Shown piece by piece: positions 1-9,468 of a stretch of 64,000 nucleotides of DNA. The translations under genes were made by a program, and so were the position numbers. Each line of letters starts with the position of its first letter. Within the stretch, counting starts at the first letter, position 1. The DNA is from Asaia astilbis JCM 15831. Its GTDB lineage: Bacteria; Pseudomonadota; Alphaproteobacteria; Acetobacterales; Acetobacteraceae. Location of the stretch: contig NZ_BAJT01000015.1 of NCBI RefSeq assembly GCF_000613845.1, positions 1 through 64,000 of the forward strand, written 5' to 3'. The notes below the pieces were generated by a model, which worked only from the letters and a program-made list of their open reading frames with translations, was not told the origin of the DNA and did no database searches.

Positions 1-408
1 GGTCAGCGGAACATAGATATTCGCATTCAACCGTGCTGTCCGACCATGAATCTGAATCGACCCGTCAACGCCCGTTTTACGTCCAGGTGATCCGTTGCCA
101 GCCGCCTCATCAGGGGCCCCTCTGGTGACAATGTCGATGTATTTGGTCTCGTTATCGGCACAGATCTCAACAGAGGCTGATCCAATCGTCTGACCTCCAG
201 AGCGATTGGCGTCACCTTGTATTATCGCCTCTATCTCCGCAACGCGGACAATGCCTGAAGGGCACCGGATACTATCTCCCGTCCCTTGATCCACCGCGAT
301 CGGACCAGCAAGAGCGCTCGCAGGCATTAATGAGGTCAGGGCTGCAAGAGCCCCCGCACAATAGAAGACGCAACGCGCCTTGGGAGCAAGCTCCAGCGTT
401 CCTGGCAC
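1..408 (-). CDS. Secreted protein of unknown function (3' end outside window)
   Basis: Not recognised. The reading frame is open from a GTG at 408 to the left edge (136 codons) with no stop, so the gene is cut by the window. The GTG has a good ribosome binding site (AAGGA about 9 bases upstream). A TTG eight codons... further upstream in frame (at 438 or so) would give a more basic N-terminus but has no clear ribosome site. The N-terminal 34 residues look like a signal peptide: a basic patch (APKARC), a hydrophobic stretch, and an ALA-GP cleavage site. The mature part is rich in Gly, Ser, Thr and small residues and has two cysteines about 50 residues apart, which suggests a compact beta-rich envelope or periplasmic protein. 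It is divergent from fliE and need not be flagellar. Confidence 0.55.
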   Translation of the reverse strand, partial: MPGTLELAPKARCVFYCAGALAALTSLMPASALAGPIAVDQGTGDSIRCPSGIVRVAEIEAIIQGDANRSGGQTIGSASVEICADNETKYIDIVTRGAPDEAAGNGSPGRKTGVDGSIQIHGRTARLNANIYVPLT

Positions 409-657
409 TCGTTCTTTCCTTAGCCATCGTTTCAAATCATATTCGGGGGGAGCGTATTGCAAGAACACCCATGAGATAAGGCGTCTTGCACGAAAATGGT
501 TTAGAAAACGTTCCTTTTCGCGACAAACGAACCGCTCCACCCTATTTAATTAGTAGATCTCGAAACATGTTGCCGCAGGCATCAGATCACGTTACGAACG
601 CTTAAAGGAAGTGACTTATCGCTTCATCACGATCTCCTTCAAAATTGGTGTAGACCC

Positions 658-993
658 ATGATCAGCGACGTCACCACCCGTAGTCTTGATGCGTTGAACG
701 CTTACGGACAAACCCAACGCAGCCTGCAAACCGGCATGGGCCAGAGCGATAGCAGCCAGCAATCGACTGATAGTGTCACCAATTTCAGCAACGTCCTTGG
801 AGACGCCCTGAAAAGCGCCATCCATGTCGGCAAAGCCGCAGAAACACAAGCGGCTACAGGCCTCTCAGGGGGAGGCGATCTGACCACGATCGCAACATCT
901 GTGGCCGAGGCCAAGATGACCCTGCAAACGGTAACAACCGTTCGTGATCGCTTCGTTCAGGCCTATCAGGACATCATGAAGATGTCAGTCTAA
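658..993 (+). CDS. fliE: Flagellar hook-basal body complex protein FliE
   Basis: FliE links the MS ring to the proximal rod and is exported by the flagellar type III apparatus. The 111-residue product has the family's size and conserved C-terminal half: an aligned Leu/Thr/Val pattern ending in VRDRFVQAYQDIMKMSV, matching the FliE signature of VRNKLVxAYQEIMxM type. The N-terminal third is Gln/Ser-rich and variable, as is usual. It opens a same-strand run fliE-fliQ-fliR-flhB, 12 bases ahead of fliQ. Upstream, 409-657 holds no gene and should carry the promoter; no sigma-54 or sigma-28 element could be identified. The ribosome site before the ATG is poor. Confidence 0.88.
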   Translation: MISDVTTRSLDALNAYGQTQRSLQTGMGQSDSSQQSTDSVTNFSNVLGDALKSAIHVGKAAETQAATGLSGGGDLTTIATSVAEAKMTLQTVTTVRDRFVQAYQDIMKMSV

Positions 994-1005
994 CGCTGAG
1001 CGACC

Positions 1006-1281
1006 ATGCAGCCAACCGTCGATATCCATGAAATTCTGCAACAAAGTCTTTTTGTTGCAGTGAAGATGGGTGCTCCGTCGCTTCTTGCGTCGCTGGCGGC
1101 TGGCATCTTGGTCTCCCTTTTTCAGGCCGTCACACAGGTCAATGAAGCGACACTCTCCTTCGTCCCGAAATTTGTTGCCGCAACGGCGGCACTGATGCTT
1201 ACGAGTTCATTCCTGTATGCGACGCTGCATAGCTACGCCATGCAGATCTTCGATCAAATGGTCATCGCCGGGGGGTCATGA
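1006..1281 (+). CDS. fliQ: Flagellar export apparatus protein FliQ
   Basis: FliQ is a small inner-membrane subunit of the export gate (FliP5-FliQ4-FliR1) that secretes rod, hook and filament proteins. The 91-residue product has two hydrophobic segments (about residues 17-40 and 52-75) separated by a short loop containing QVNEATLSFVPK, the most conserved FliQ region. The length is typical. It lies 12 bases after fliE and 47 bases before fliR. fliP, which normally accompanies these genes, is not in this window. Confidence 0.92.
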   Translation: MQPTVDIHEILQQSLFVAVKMGAPSLLASLAAGILVSLFQAVTQVNEATLSFVPKFVAATAALMLTSSFLYATLHSYAMQIFDQMVIAGGS

Positions 1282-1328
1282 ACGGCACGGCCAACAACCC
1301 GTGTTTCCCTCATGCGTCGCAGTAGCCC

Positions 1329-2120
1329 ATGATTGACCTCTCTATTCCTCTACCCGTCTTGTCGGCTATCTTCATACTGACCTTGTGCCGGGTCAGCGCC
1401 CTGATCATGGCTGCGCCTGGCTTCGGAGAATCGACTTCTCCCATGGTCGTGCGCGCCGGTCTCGCCATCACAATCTCGGTCCTGATCATGCCGGTGGTCC
1501 AGCCTCAGCTCGAAAAGCTGGCGACACACATCCTCACGAGCCCCACTTTGCTCGTCGTAGCCGTTGGTCAGGAACTTCTTGTAGGGATTTTTATCGGCTG
1601 GATTGCAAAGCTGGTTGCCCTTTCTCTGGTCATTGCCATGCAGTTCATTGCGACCTTTACCGGCCTAGCCAGTGTGTTGCAGCCCGATCCGGACCTTGGC
1701 GCTTCAAGCACCGCAATCAGTCACATGGCCTCTTCCCTGATTCCTGTCCTGTTTTTGACAACCGGGCTCTACGTCCTGCCGCTTGCAGCCCTGACAGGAT
1801 CATATAGCGTCTTCCCACCGGGCGAGATGCCGCTCGTGAATGACATGGCCAAAGCGCTCGTCATCAGTACGGCACTCAGCTTCAAGCTCGGCTTTCAATA
1901 TGCTGCACCGTTCGTCCTCATCGGCACGCTCTGGCCGGCCATGCTTGGCGTGTTGAACCGCCTGATGCCCTCTATCCAGGTTTATGGTATCGCCATGCCT
2001 GCACAGCTTCTTGGAGGCGTGTTGCTCATCGCCCTCCTGATTCAGGTTATCACCGGCGTTTGGCAGGAGCGAATGCAGGAGGCACTGTCAGAACTTCCCG
2101 GAATTCATGGGCAGCGCTAG
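1329..2120 (+). CDS. fliR: Flagellar export apparatus protein FliR
   Basis: FliR caps the FliPQR export gate in the inner membrane. The 263-residue product is strongly hydrophobic with five to six predicted membrane segments. It shows the family pattern of R-x-APGF near residues 21-35 (RVSALIMAAPGFGE) and a conserved GEELLVGIFIGW-like stretch (GQELLVGIFIGW, about residues 80-91). The length is normal. It sits between fliQ and flhB in the same direction and has no sign of damage. Confidence 0.92.
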   Translation: MIDLSIPLPVLSAIFILTLCRVSALIMAAPGFGESTSPMVVRAGLAITISVLIMPVVQPQLEKLATHILTSPTLLVVAVGQELLVGIFIGWIAKLVALSLVIAMQFIATFTGLASVLQPDPDLGASSTAISHMASSLIPVLFLTTGLYVLPLAALTGSYSVFPPGEMPLVNDMAKALVISTALSFKLGFQYAAPFVLIGTLWPAMLGVLNRLMPSIQVYGIAMPAQLLGGVLLIALLIQVITGVWQERMQEALSELPGIHGQR

Positions 2121-2198
2121 ACTGGCTGCCTCGATCTTGCAAAACGCGTCCGCACTCGATGCGCTATTTGAGAGACATACTGCGATAAGGGTGGGCTG

Positions 2199-3272
2199 AT
2201 GGCAGAGGAAAGCAGTAGCGAAGATCGCACGCAAGCTCCTACAGGCCGACGACTTGCCAAGGCGCGAGAAGATGGCAACGTCGCCCAATCTCGCGAAACC
2301 CAGATGCTGCTGGTGTTGGGCGCGTTCCTTGCTGTGTTTTCTTTCGTCGGGGCAACCTCGGCCTCCCGTTTCGTCAATCACATGCATGGGCTCATCGAGC
2401 ATTTTTCAACGCCTATCGACGATATGGCCACGATAGGCCTGGTCTTGCGCCAGGCGTTGCAGGAAGGCTTCATCCTCATGGCACCTCTGGTGCTTGTGAG
2501 CATCTTCGTTGTGGTCGGATTCAGCCTATTCCAGACCCAGTTCCTGTTCCGTCCTCAGGCTTTGACCCCTGATCTGAAGCGCCTTTCACCCATCACAGGT
2601 GTCAAACGTGTCTTCAGTATGAAGAACGTCATCGAACTCCTGAAGAGTATCGCAAAATTTCTGATCTTCGGGATCGTGCTTTACAATATTGCCAACGGAA
2701 CACTGGCGATCGCCCCGGAAGCCGAGAGATGGACGCTGCGCCGCCTGACCTATGAACTCATTTCCTGGTTCATCTACGCCACTCTTGTCATTCTACTCGT
2801 CCAAATGTTCATCTCAGGTCTGGATGAGCTCTGGACCCGGTATAGCCGGATGCAGAAGCTGAAAATGAGCCATCAGGACGTCAAGGACGAGACCAAGCAG
2901 GAAGATGGCGATCCGAAAATCAAGGCAAAACGTCACCATCTGCGCATGCGCCGCGCCCGGCAACGCATGATCCAGTCAGTCAAAAAAGCGACTGTCGTGG
3001 TGACGAATCCCACTCATTACGCCGTCGCTCTGTCGTATGAGAGTACGGAAGCAGCAGCGCCCAGAATTGTCGCCAAGGGGAAAGACGAACTCGCAGCCCG
3101 TATCCGCGACGCGGCTCAGGACGCCCGCGTCCCTATCGTGAACAGCCCGCCCCTCGCACGCGGCCTCTACACCCTACCTCTGGATACAGAGATCCCGCCT
3201 GAGTTCTTCAAACCTGTTGCTGCGATTATTGCCTACGTGATCAAACTCAAAACACCGAGATCACGAAATTAG
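2199..3272 (+). CDS. flhB: Flagellar export switch protein FlhB
   Basis: FlhB controls the substrate-specificity switch of flagellar export. The 357-residue protein has a short hydrophilic start (EESSSEDRTQAPTGRRL, typical of FlhB), four membrane segments, and a cytosolic domain from about residue 215. The autocleavage motif NPTH is present at residues 270-273, so self-processing between Asn270 and Pro271 is expected. It follows fliR by 78 bases. Its stop codon overlaps by three bases the stop of the convergent lipocalin-like gene. The block ends here. Confidence 0.94.
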   Translation: MAEESSSEDRTQAPTGRRLAKAREDGNVAQSRETQMLLVLGAFLAVFSFVGATSASRFVNHMHGLIEHFSTPIDDMATIGLVLRQALQEGFILMAPLVLVSIFVVVGFSLFQTQFLFRPQALTPDLKRLSPITGVKRVFSMKNVIELLKSIAKFLIFGIVLYNIANGTLAIAPEAERWTLRRLTYELISWFIYATLVILLVQMFISGLDELWTRYSRMQKLKMSHQDVKDETKQEDGDPKIKAKRHHLRMRRARQRMIQSVKKATVVVTNPTHYAVALSYESTEAAAPRIVAKGKDELAARIRDAAQDARVPIVNSPPLARGLYTLPLDTEIPPEFFKPVAAIIAYVIKLKTPRSRN

Positions 3273-3763
3273 GCCGGCATGACTTTCGCCTTGCCCGCAG
3301 GAGAGATCCGACGAAAACGGATGAGGCTTCGCGTCATCTTGTCGGGAGCCCAGTTCGGCATATAGCGCCACGGAGTGGAAACGTCTGCGAAGCCGTTTTC
3401 AATGGTGACGAAACGCTTCTGCTCTGAGCCAACCCATTCCGGCACCCACGCTGTCTCAATCTGAGTGATCCAGGCATTTCCCTCGATCCTAAAACGTCCG
3501 ATATAAGAGACGAGCGTCTGCAAAAGCGCCGCCCGATCCAGATCATTGCGGGCAGGAACCCGGCCCTCTCCCTCCAGATTGAACGCAACCCAGTCGTCGT
3601 CCGTGAAAATCACACGCCCCCGCGGGGCTTCTCCCATTGCCGGGACAAGGCAGGCCGTATCACGTTCTTCGACGCTGTAGGAGACGAGTTCCCAAGTCCC
3701 GATCAAGGCCTGGCGTAGCGCGTTTCCACTGAGCGTTTTATCGTCACTTGTTTCATTTACCAT
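3269..3763 (-). CDS. Lipocalin-like domain protein
   Basis: A 164-residue protein resembling the lipocalin-like 5 family: LIGTWELVSY near residue 20, a conserved MGEAPRGRVIFTDDDW turn around 43-58, and later beta-strand-like segments ending in LIRFRR. Members are small beta-barrel proteins, often of unknown ligand. No signal peptide is seen, so it is probably cytosolic. It is convergent with flhB (stops overlap) and has its own promoter region to the right. No neighbour suggests a function. The specific role is unknown. Confidence 0.7.
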   Translation of the reverse strand: MVNETSDDKTLSGNALRQALIGTWELVSYSVEERDTACLVPAMGEAPRGRVIFTDDDWVAFNLEGEGRVPARNDLDRAALLQTLVSYIGRFRIEGNAWITQIETAWVPEWVGSEQKRFVTIENGFADVSTPWRYMPNWAPDKMTRSLIRFRRISPAGKAKVMPA

Positions 3764-4615
3764 CTGATCTGCCCGGCTGTTTAACTCTCGCTACTGAGCG
3801 CGAAACGACTTTCTGAATGTCTGCATAAAAGCCAGAGCCCTCTGAATTCAATACAAGATCGCGCGAAATCAGAACAATCAGATCCACACCCCACCCGCGT
3901 CACAGTTGGTCCAGGCGTGGCTGTAACCCCGCCATAACCTCTAGATGACCCAGGCAGAAGAAGCACGATCTCAAGAACTGCAGCGATGTCCATGACGAGG
4001 TTACCCCTGCTGCGATGATGATGACATCGCCGTTTCCCCCAATCACAATTTCACCCCACAGGCGGCAGCACATCGAAGGAAGAGGCGAACACGGCTAGCT
4101 GCAATTCCCCTCTCAAATCGAGACCGAACCGAGCAGCAGTTGTTGCCGTTAGCCCTCTGGTGCAAGACTACCCCAGCGGCCGTTCGAGCCAACAAGATCA
4201 TTTTCCACTGCCCCTTTAACAGATGCGACGATGAGGCTGCGGCGCAAAAAATTGAAGAATTCCCTTCCCCTAAGAAGGCATCTAATCTCTTAGAACTGCT
4301 CAGCAGCTTTAATTTCTACGAACAGGGCGCTCTCAGAGCAAGAATCCCAATGAAATCACATTCATCTCTTATCGATCGGCTAAAGATACACAAGAGGAAT
4401 GACATAAGTTTTTGATTATCTGCTCGATATATAATAGTATAGATTTTACTATGATCATAATGTAACGAAAAAGCATTTCTTATATTGTTCGTTTTAAGTA
4501 TCGAATGAAAAAAATCTTCGGAATTTATAACTCTAGACTTCATCTGTATCACCTTACGGTATCTTCGTGACAAAAGATCGAAAGAGATTTTCTGCGTTGA
4601 TTTGGAAGCGATAGC
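3764..4615. other. Intergenic stretch of about 850 bp
   Basis: No convincing gene was found on either strand: the short open frames lack ribosome sites, codon bias and recognisable motifs. The first 350 bases are GC-balanced. From about 4380 to 4600 the sequence becomes clearly AT-rich, fitting promoter DNA for the TonB receptor that starts at 4616 and contrasting with the GC-rich coding around it. No tRNA, inverted terminal repeat or IS remnant was recognised. Confidence 0.5.
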
Positions 4616-7600
4616 ATGAGACCTTCCGATCATACCCTGAAAACGAGGCTGGACACGATGAGAAACCCCGGGCGCACTGCTATCCAGGGTGTTCCTCTGA
4701 AAAAGAAACGCAGGCTCGTTTTTACTCTTTTCAGCAGCTGTACCTCACTTGCGTTTCTCAGCATCGCAGAGGCAAAGACGACGCAGAAACCTTCTCCGTT
4801 GAAGACGATCGGATCAAGGAAAACGCCTCCGAAGATTGCCCGGAAAGAAGACACCAGCAAGGAAACAAAGAAAAAATCACTGCGTGAGATTCTCGCTGAG
4901 CCGCACATGGAAACGGAAACGCTCTATGTGACCGGCACACGTCTCACCCAGTCCCGATTGAGCAACGTAATGGCTGGCTCAACGCTGAGCAGCGAGCAAA
5001 TCAAACGTCGCGGTTATCTGGATCTGGGCCTGGCCCTCCTCCGTGAAAACCCTGCGGTAAGCATCCCCGATAATGCTCCGGTCGGGGGACAAAACATGTA
5101 CGGTACGGGACAGTCTTTTGTCAGCCTGCTCAATCTCGGATCGCAACGCACGCTCACGCTTGTAGACGGTATGCGTATGGGAGGAGGCGCCTCGGCCTCC
5201 ATCTATGGTGTCGGTTCCGGCTCTCAGGTCGACATCAGTGCGATGCCAACGTCACTCGTCAAAACCATCGACACACGCCTGGGCGGTGCTGGTGCTGCCT
5301 ACGGCGCCGACGCTGTGGCGGGCGTCGTCAATTACGAACTCGACGACCATTACAAAGGCGTCTCGCTAAACGCTCAGGGAGACTGGTCGCAAAAGCTCGA
5401 TAACGCCGCTGAGAAAATCACCTTCAAGGCAGGAAGAAGTTTCGACCATGACCGGGGCGGTCTTGTTTTCGACGTCGAGTATCGCAACCAGGCCGGGATG
5501 CTTCTCAGGGATCGACCAGACATCCTGAGCGAAGGTGCGGTCTTTTATCACCGTCCGACGCTTGGAGAAAAAACTGCCTACACAAACGTATTGGGGTCAG
5601 GCGCGCGCATGATTCAATACTCTCTGACCGGCATTCCAACACTGCGTGGGAATTACGGCGACTTTCCCGTCTATGGAGGCGTTTACGGCCCGACCTATGC
5701 AGGGCTTGCCGATGCGGGAATTCCTAGCGCGAATGGCACCCCGCTTGTCTTCAGCCAGAACGGTCAGGCTCTCGTACCATATAATAGCGGCACGCTTCTC
5801 CAAGGGGACAACGCTCTTGGTGTTGATGGCGATGGCGTCGCCCTGCGCAATTACACACAGATGCGCACCCCAAGCGAGAAGATCAACCTCACCCTGCTCG
5901 GCCATTACGATCTTACGCCCCATTTTCATGCGACCTGGCAAGCTGGTACGCCAGAGGCAGCGCGGTCAACCAGAGCGCAATGGGCATGTTGAGCAGTGCC
6001 ACAGTCAATAATGCCCTGACTCCCAATTCCAACGGACCGCGAAGCAGCAGCTTCTTCACGGAAGGCGTGACAAATGGTCCGCTCACGCTAAGCACCGATA
6101 ACCCTTATCTCACGACTGCAGAGCGTGACACGATCAAGGCGGCTCTCGCAGCCGAGGGCCTCCCCACCGATCAGTTTTATCTCAACCGACTCAACCAGGA
6201 TCTCGATACGGGGTACTCCCGCACGACGATGCAGATGTATCGTTTTCAAGGAGGATTGCACGGGGACTTCTCGACACTGGGCCGTCGCTTTGACTGGAAG
6301 GTTCGAGGCGAATACTCCCGGTACAGCGATATCACGACCCGGCCCTCACTGGTCGTCCCCAATCTGGTCAACGCCCTAAATGCGGTACGCGCTGCCGACG
6401 GAACTATCCAGTGTGCTGACGGGTACGAAAACGCGCCGATCGCAACCGGAAGCAGCGTCTGCGCTCCGCTTAATCCGTTCGGCTTCAACCAGATGACCCC
6501 TGCGGCACGCGATTACGTCACGGCTCTTGCCCGAGCGACAAACCGCAACTCGCTTCGTGACATACAGGCGGAAATAGGGTCCACCATTCTCAAACTGCCT
6601 GCCGGTGACATACGCTGGGATCTGGGCTACGAACACCGCCGTGAGGCCTATCATTTCGATCCGGGAGCTTACTGGAGCGGCTGGAAACAGGCAGATGGAA
6701 GCGCGCTGCAATATGGCAATGACACGCCTGTTCCAACGACGGGCGGTGCTTATCATACGCATGAGGGCTTTGGTGAACTCGATGTTCCCCTTGTCTCACC
6801 TGCCATGCACGTTCCGGGTGTGTATCACCTTTCACTCACAGCCAATGGACGGCTGACCTATAACAGCGTCTCCAATGCCTACTGGACCTATATGGTCGGC
6901 GCATCGTGGTGGCCGACACGGGATTTCGGCATCAGCGGGAACTATGCCGTTTCAGCACGCAATCCTGCTGTCGGTGAGCTCTTTGCCCCACAATCGGGTA
7001 CCTATCAGGGAGGCATTGACCCCTGCTCGTCGGTCGGTCTCGCTTCCGGCCCCAACCCTGCCTTGCGCGCCGCAAATTGCGCGAAAGCCGGGATAACCCA
7101 GCCCTTTATCTCGAACTTCAATTCCTACACCGTATTCGGGACTGCAGGCGGCAACACCAGACTGCGTAACGAGCATTCTAAAAGCTATACGGGCACCTTG
7201 AATTCCGTCCCCACTTTATTCGCGGCCTGGATATGAAAGCCTCCTACGTGGATGTCAGGATAACGGATGCAATCACCTATCTGAGTGCCAAGAACCTTCT
7301 CGACGCCTGTTACGACTCAGCAAATTATTCAACAAATGCGTTCTGCTCGACCTTCCAGCGTGACTCTACAGGGCAGATCACAAGCTTCGAGTCAGGCTAC
7401 TACAATATCGCCAATTACGATACGCAGGCGTTGCAAGCGACACTTGAGTACACCTTCTCTCTGCAGCGACTGGGAATGCCGATCGACGCGGGTACGATCG
7501 ATTTGCAAGGCAACTACGTTCATTATTTCAAAAATCAGCAGAACTACCTTGCCAGCGCCTACCCTCTGACTGGGAACACAGCGTCGCCCAGAGACAATTT

Positions 7601-7901
7601 CACGATCAATACCACCTGGCAGCGCGGCGCTTTCTCCGCGCAATGGCAAACAATGTGGTACGGACCGAGCGCTTTCATGCTGCAGGTCCCTGCGAACACT
7701 TATGAAGACAATCAACGTCCGCCATTTGTTCAATTCAATCTCGCGCTCAGCTATGACATCACCAAGAACCTCTCTACGAGCTTCGTCATCAATAATGTCA
7801 CCGATGCAGTGCCTGACTACCCAGGCACCTATAGCCTTGCCCGTTATTACGAAGCGCTGATCGGACGCAGCTTCCAGATGCAGATTGGCGCCAGTTTCTG
7901 A
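4616..7901 (+). CDS. TonB-dependent outer-membrane receptor (two frameshifts)
   Basis: An outer-membrane beta-barrel that takes up a ligand using TonB energy. The conceptual product is about 1095 residues. It has a long basic N-terminus followed by a signal peptide (hydrophobic run ending IAEA), a plug with VTGTRL, LGSQRTLTLVDG and GAAYGADAVAGVVNYEL, and a barrel ending in aromatic strand motifs with a terminal Phe. Reading breaks near 5943 (...HATWQ then WYARGSA one frame over) and near 7200 (...YTGTL then EFRPHFIRGLDMK). Each is repaired by adding one base, and the second would restore a GG pair. With both fixed the frame is continuous to 7901. No siderophore-class signature identifies the ligand. 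The start ATG has GGAAG seven bases upstream. AT-rich DNA precedes it. Confidence 0.82.
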
Positions 7902-7919
7902 CTGGCACCACAACCGGAA

Positions 7920-8966
7920 TCACCCCCTGCGCCGTCTGTCTCTTCGTGTCATGGCCAGCGACAACATCCAGGCGAGCACGAACAGACCGATCACAACAAA
8001 ACCGATCTGGTTGAAGCTATCGCTCACGAGAGACACGAGCTGCCAGAAACGCCCCTCGAAACCGATCTTGTCACCCAGCAGTTTCAGCGTCTCGATACTG
8101 CCGATCCCGACCGCAACAATCACCGAAATGAGCGTGATAATAATATTGTAGCGCAGCTTGCGCAGAGGATCGACGAAGGCCCAGCGATAGGCACCCAGCA
8201 TCAGAACGCCATCGGCCGTATCGATCAGGGCCATGCCAGCGGCGAATAAAGCCGGAAAGATCATGATCGTCGCCAGGGAAACCCCCTGACTTGCCTGAGA
8301 CGCGGAGAGCCCCAGCAGCGAGACCTCCGTCGCCGTATCGAAGCCAAGGCCAAAAAGGAACCCAAGCAGAACCATATGCCAGCTGCGAGACACCAGACGA
8401 AACAGGGGGGTGAGCAGGCGGGCCAGAAGCCCTCCCCGGCTCAACATCGCGTCGATGTCCAGCTCTTCGACAGCGCCTCCCGCTCTGACATGGCGCCAGG
8501 CCTTCCACGCCCCTCTGAGAACAACGAAGTTCGTGATCGCCAGCGCGAACAGAAAACCTGCCGAGATAAGTGTGCTTGTCACGCTCCCGATGTCGCGCCA
8601 AGCCTCGAACCGGGCCTGCATCGCTTGAGACAGGAGAGCCGTGCCGAAAGCGGCCAGAACAACGATCAGGGAATGACCGATTGCAAACCAGAACCCGGTC
8701 AGAAGCGGCTGACGGCCCATCTGGATAAATTTGCGCGTGACGTTATCGATCGACGCAATGTGATCAGCGTCCACAGCATGTCGCAGACCGAAGCCATATG
8801 CGAGCAAAGCATTCCCCAGGAGCAGGGGCTTGTCGCGTAGCAGGACGAACGCCCAGACCCATAGCCCGAGATTGGCCAGAACCAGACCCACCCCAAGGAG
8901 CGCAATCCGCCAACGCAGAAGATCGGTCGGCATGGTGCCTTTCATGACGTGATCGCTCACAGGCAC
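7920..8966 (-). CDS. Nickel/cobalt transporter, NiCoT family (probably cobalt)
   Basis: A high-affinity inner-membrane permease for Co2+ or Ni2+. The product has about eight membrane segments and both NiCoT signatures: HAVDADHIASIDNVTR in the second segment (metal-binding His and Asp) and GLGFDTATE further on. It lies about 100 bases downstream of a cobalamin riboswitch on the same strand, so cobalt for corrin synthesis is the likely substrate (inference from regulation). The start is uncertain: GTG at 8966, ATG at 8945 or ATG at 8933. The last has AAAGG just upstream and gives the N-terminus MPTDLLRW, which fits family members well. Confidence 0.9.
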   Translation of the reverse strand: MPVSDHVMKGTMPTDLLRWRIALLGVGLVLANLGLWVWAFVLLRDKPLLLGNALLAYGFGLRHAVDADHIASIDNVTRKFIQMGRQPLLTGFWFAIGHSLIVVLAAFGTALLSQAMQARFEAWRDIGSVTSTLISAGFLFALAITNFVVLRGAWKAWRHVRAGGAVEELDIDAMLSRGGLLARLLTPLFRLVSRSWHMVLLGFLFGLGFDTATEVSLLGLSASQASQGVSLATIMIFPALFAAGMALIDTADGVLMLGAYRWAFVDPLRKLRYNIIITLISVIVAVGIGSIETLKLLGDKIGFEGRFWQLVSLVSDSFNQIGFVVIGLFVLAWMLSLAMTRRDRRRRG

Positions 8967-9069
8967 ACACTTTCAATCGAGAGGCCCGACCGCGAGAAGA
9001 ATAATCCAGCTGCCAAATCCGTGTCTCCGACAACCGGATCGACCCGTCCGGTCATACTGTCAACATAGA

Positions 9070-9256
9070 CGAAGGCAGGTCTCCTGGCTCACGGTTCACC
9101 GTCGCCTGCGCCTTCCCGGGGTATTTCTATCCCAGTGGCCTGAGCAGGGACTCTCCGTTCACAGTTGCGGGGACAGCTGCCGCCTCGAACCCGATCCTGA
9201 CCGGATCCGCCAGTTCATTCGGCATTCCCTTTTCACTCGCTTGCGCAAGACCTTCG
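9070..9256 (-). promoter_or_regulatory. Cobalamin (AdoCbl) riboswitch
   Basis: On the minus strand the conserved elements occur in order. There is an AAAGGGAA core box, then CAGCTGTCCCCGCAACTGTG, then GCCACTGG, and finally the B12 box AGCCAGGAGACCTGCC at 9074-9089. The ends can pair as a P1 stem, CGAAGG (9251-9256) with CCTTCG (9070-9075). The element lies in the leader of the NiCoT permease gene. Such switches lower expression when cobalamin is abundant, so cobalt uptake is expected to fall when B12 is sufficient. Confidence 0.93.
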
Positions 9257-9468
9257 ACATGAAGGGACGTACCCCTTCATCGACCTCAAAGCCAAGCCAC
9301 TTTCCGAGATGAGAGCCTCGTTTTCTCCCCTCGGCGAGAAACATGGGCGTTCGCACGAAACCGTTGTTTCGTTACATTGCACGCAACCATCACGCAGCTT
9401 CATCCTTTTTATCCCATATCAAACACCCGGACACACACCGGGTGGCCACAGGACAAGGAGAAGGCACG

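Noticed and set aside
3781-4633. Small open frames in the gap before the first TonB receptor
   Set aside because: None has a convincing ribosome site, codon bias or recognised motif; one is an AT-rich stretch rich in rare codons.
7892-7908. Small hairpin (GCCAGT-N5-ACTGGC) at the end of the first TonB receptor
   Set aside because: Only six base pairs and no T tract, so not enough to call a terminator.
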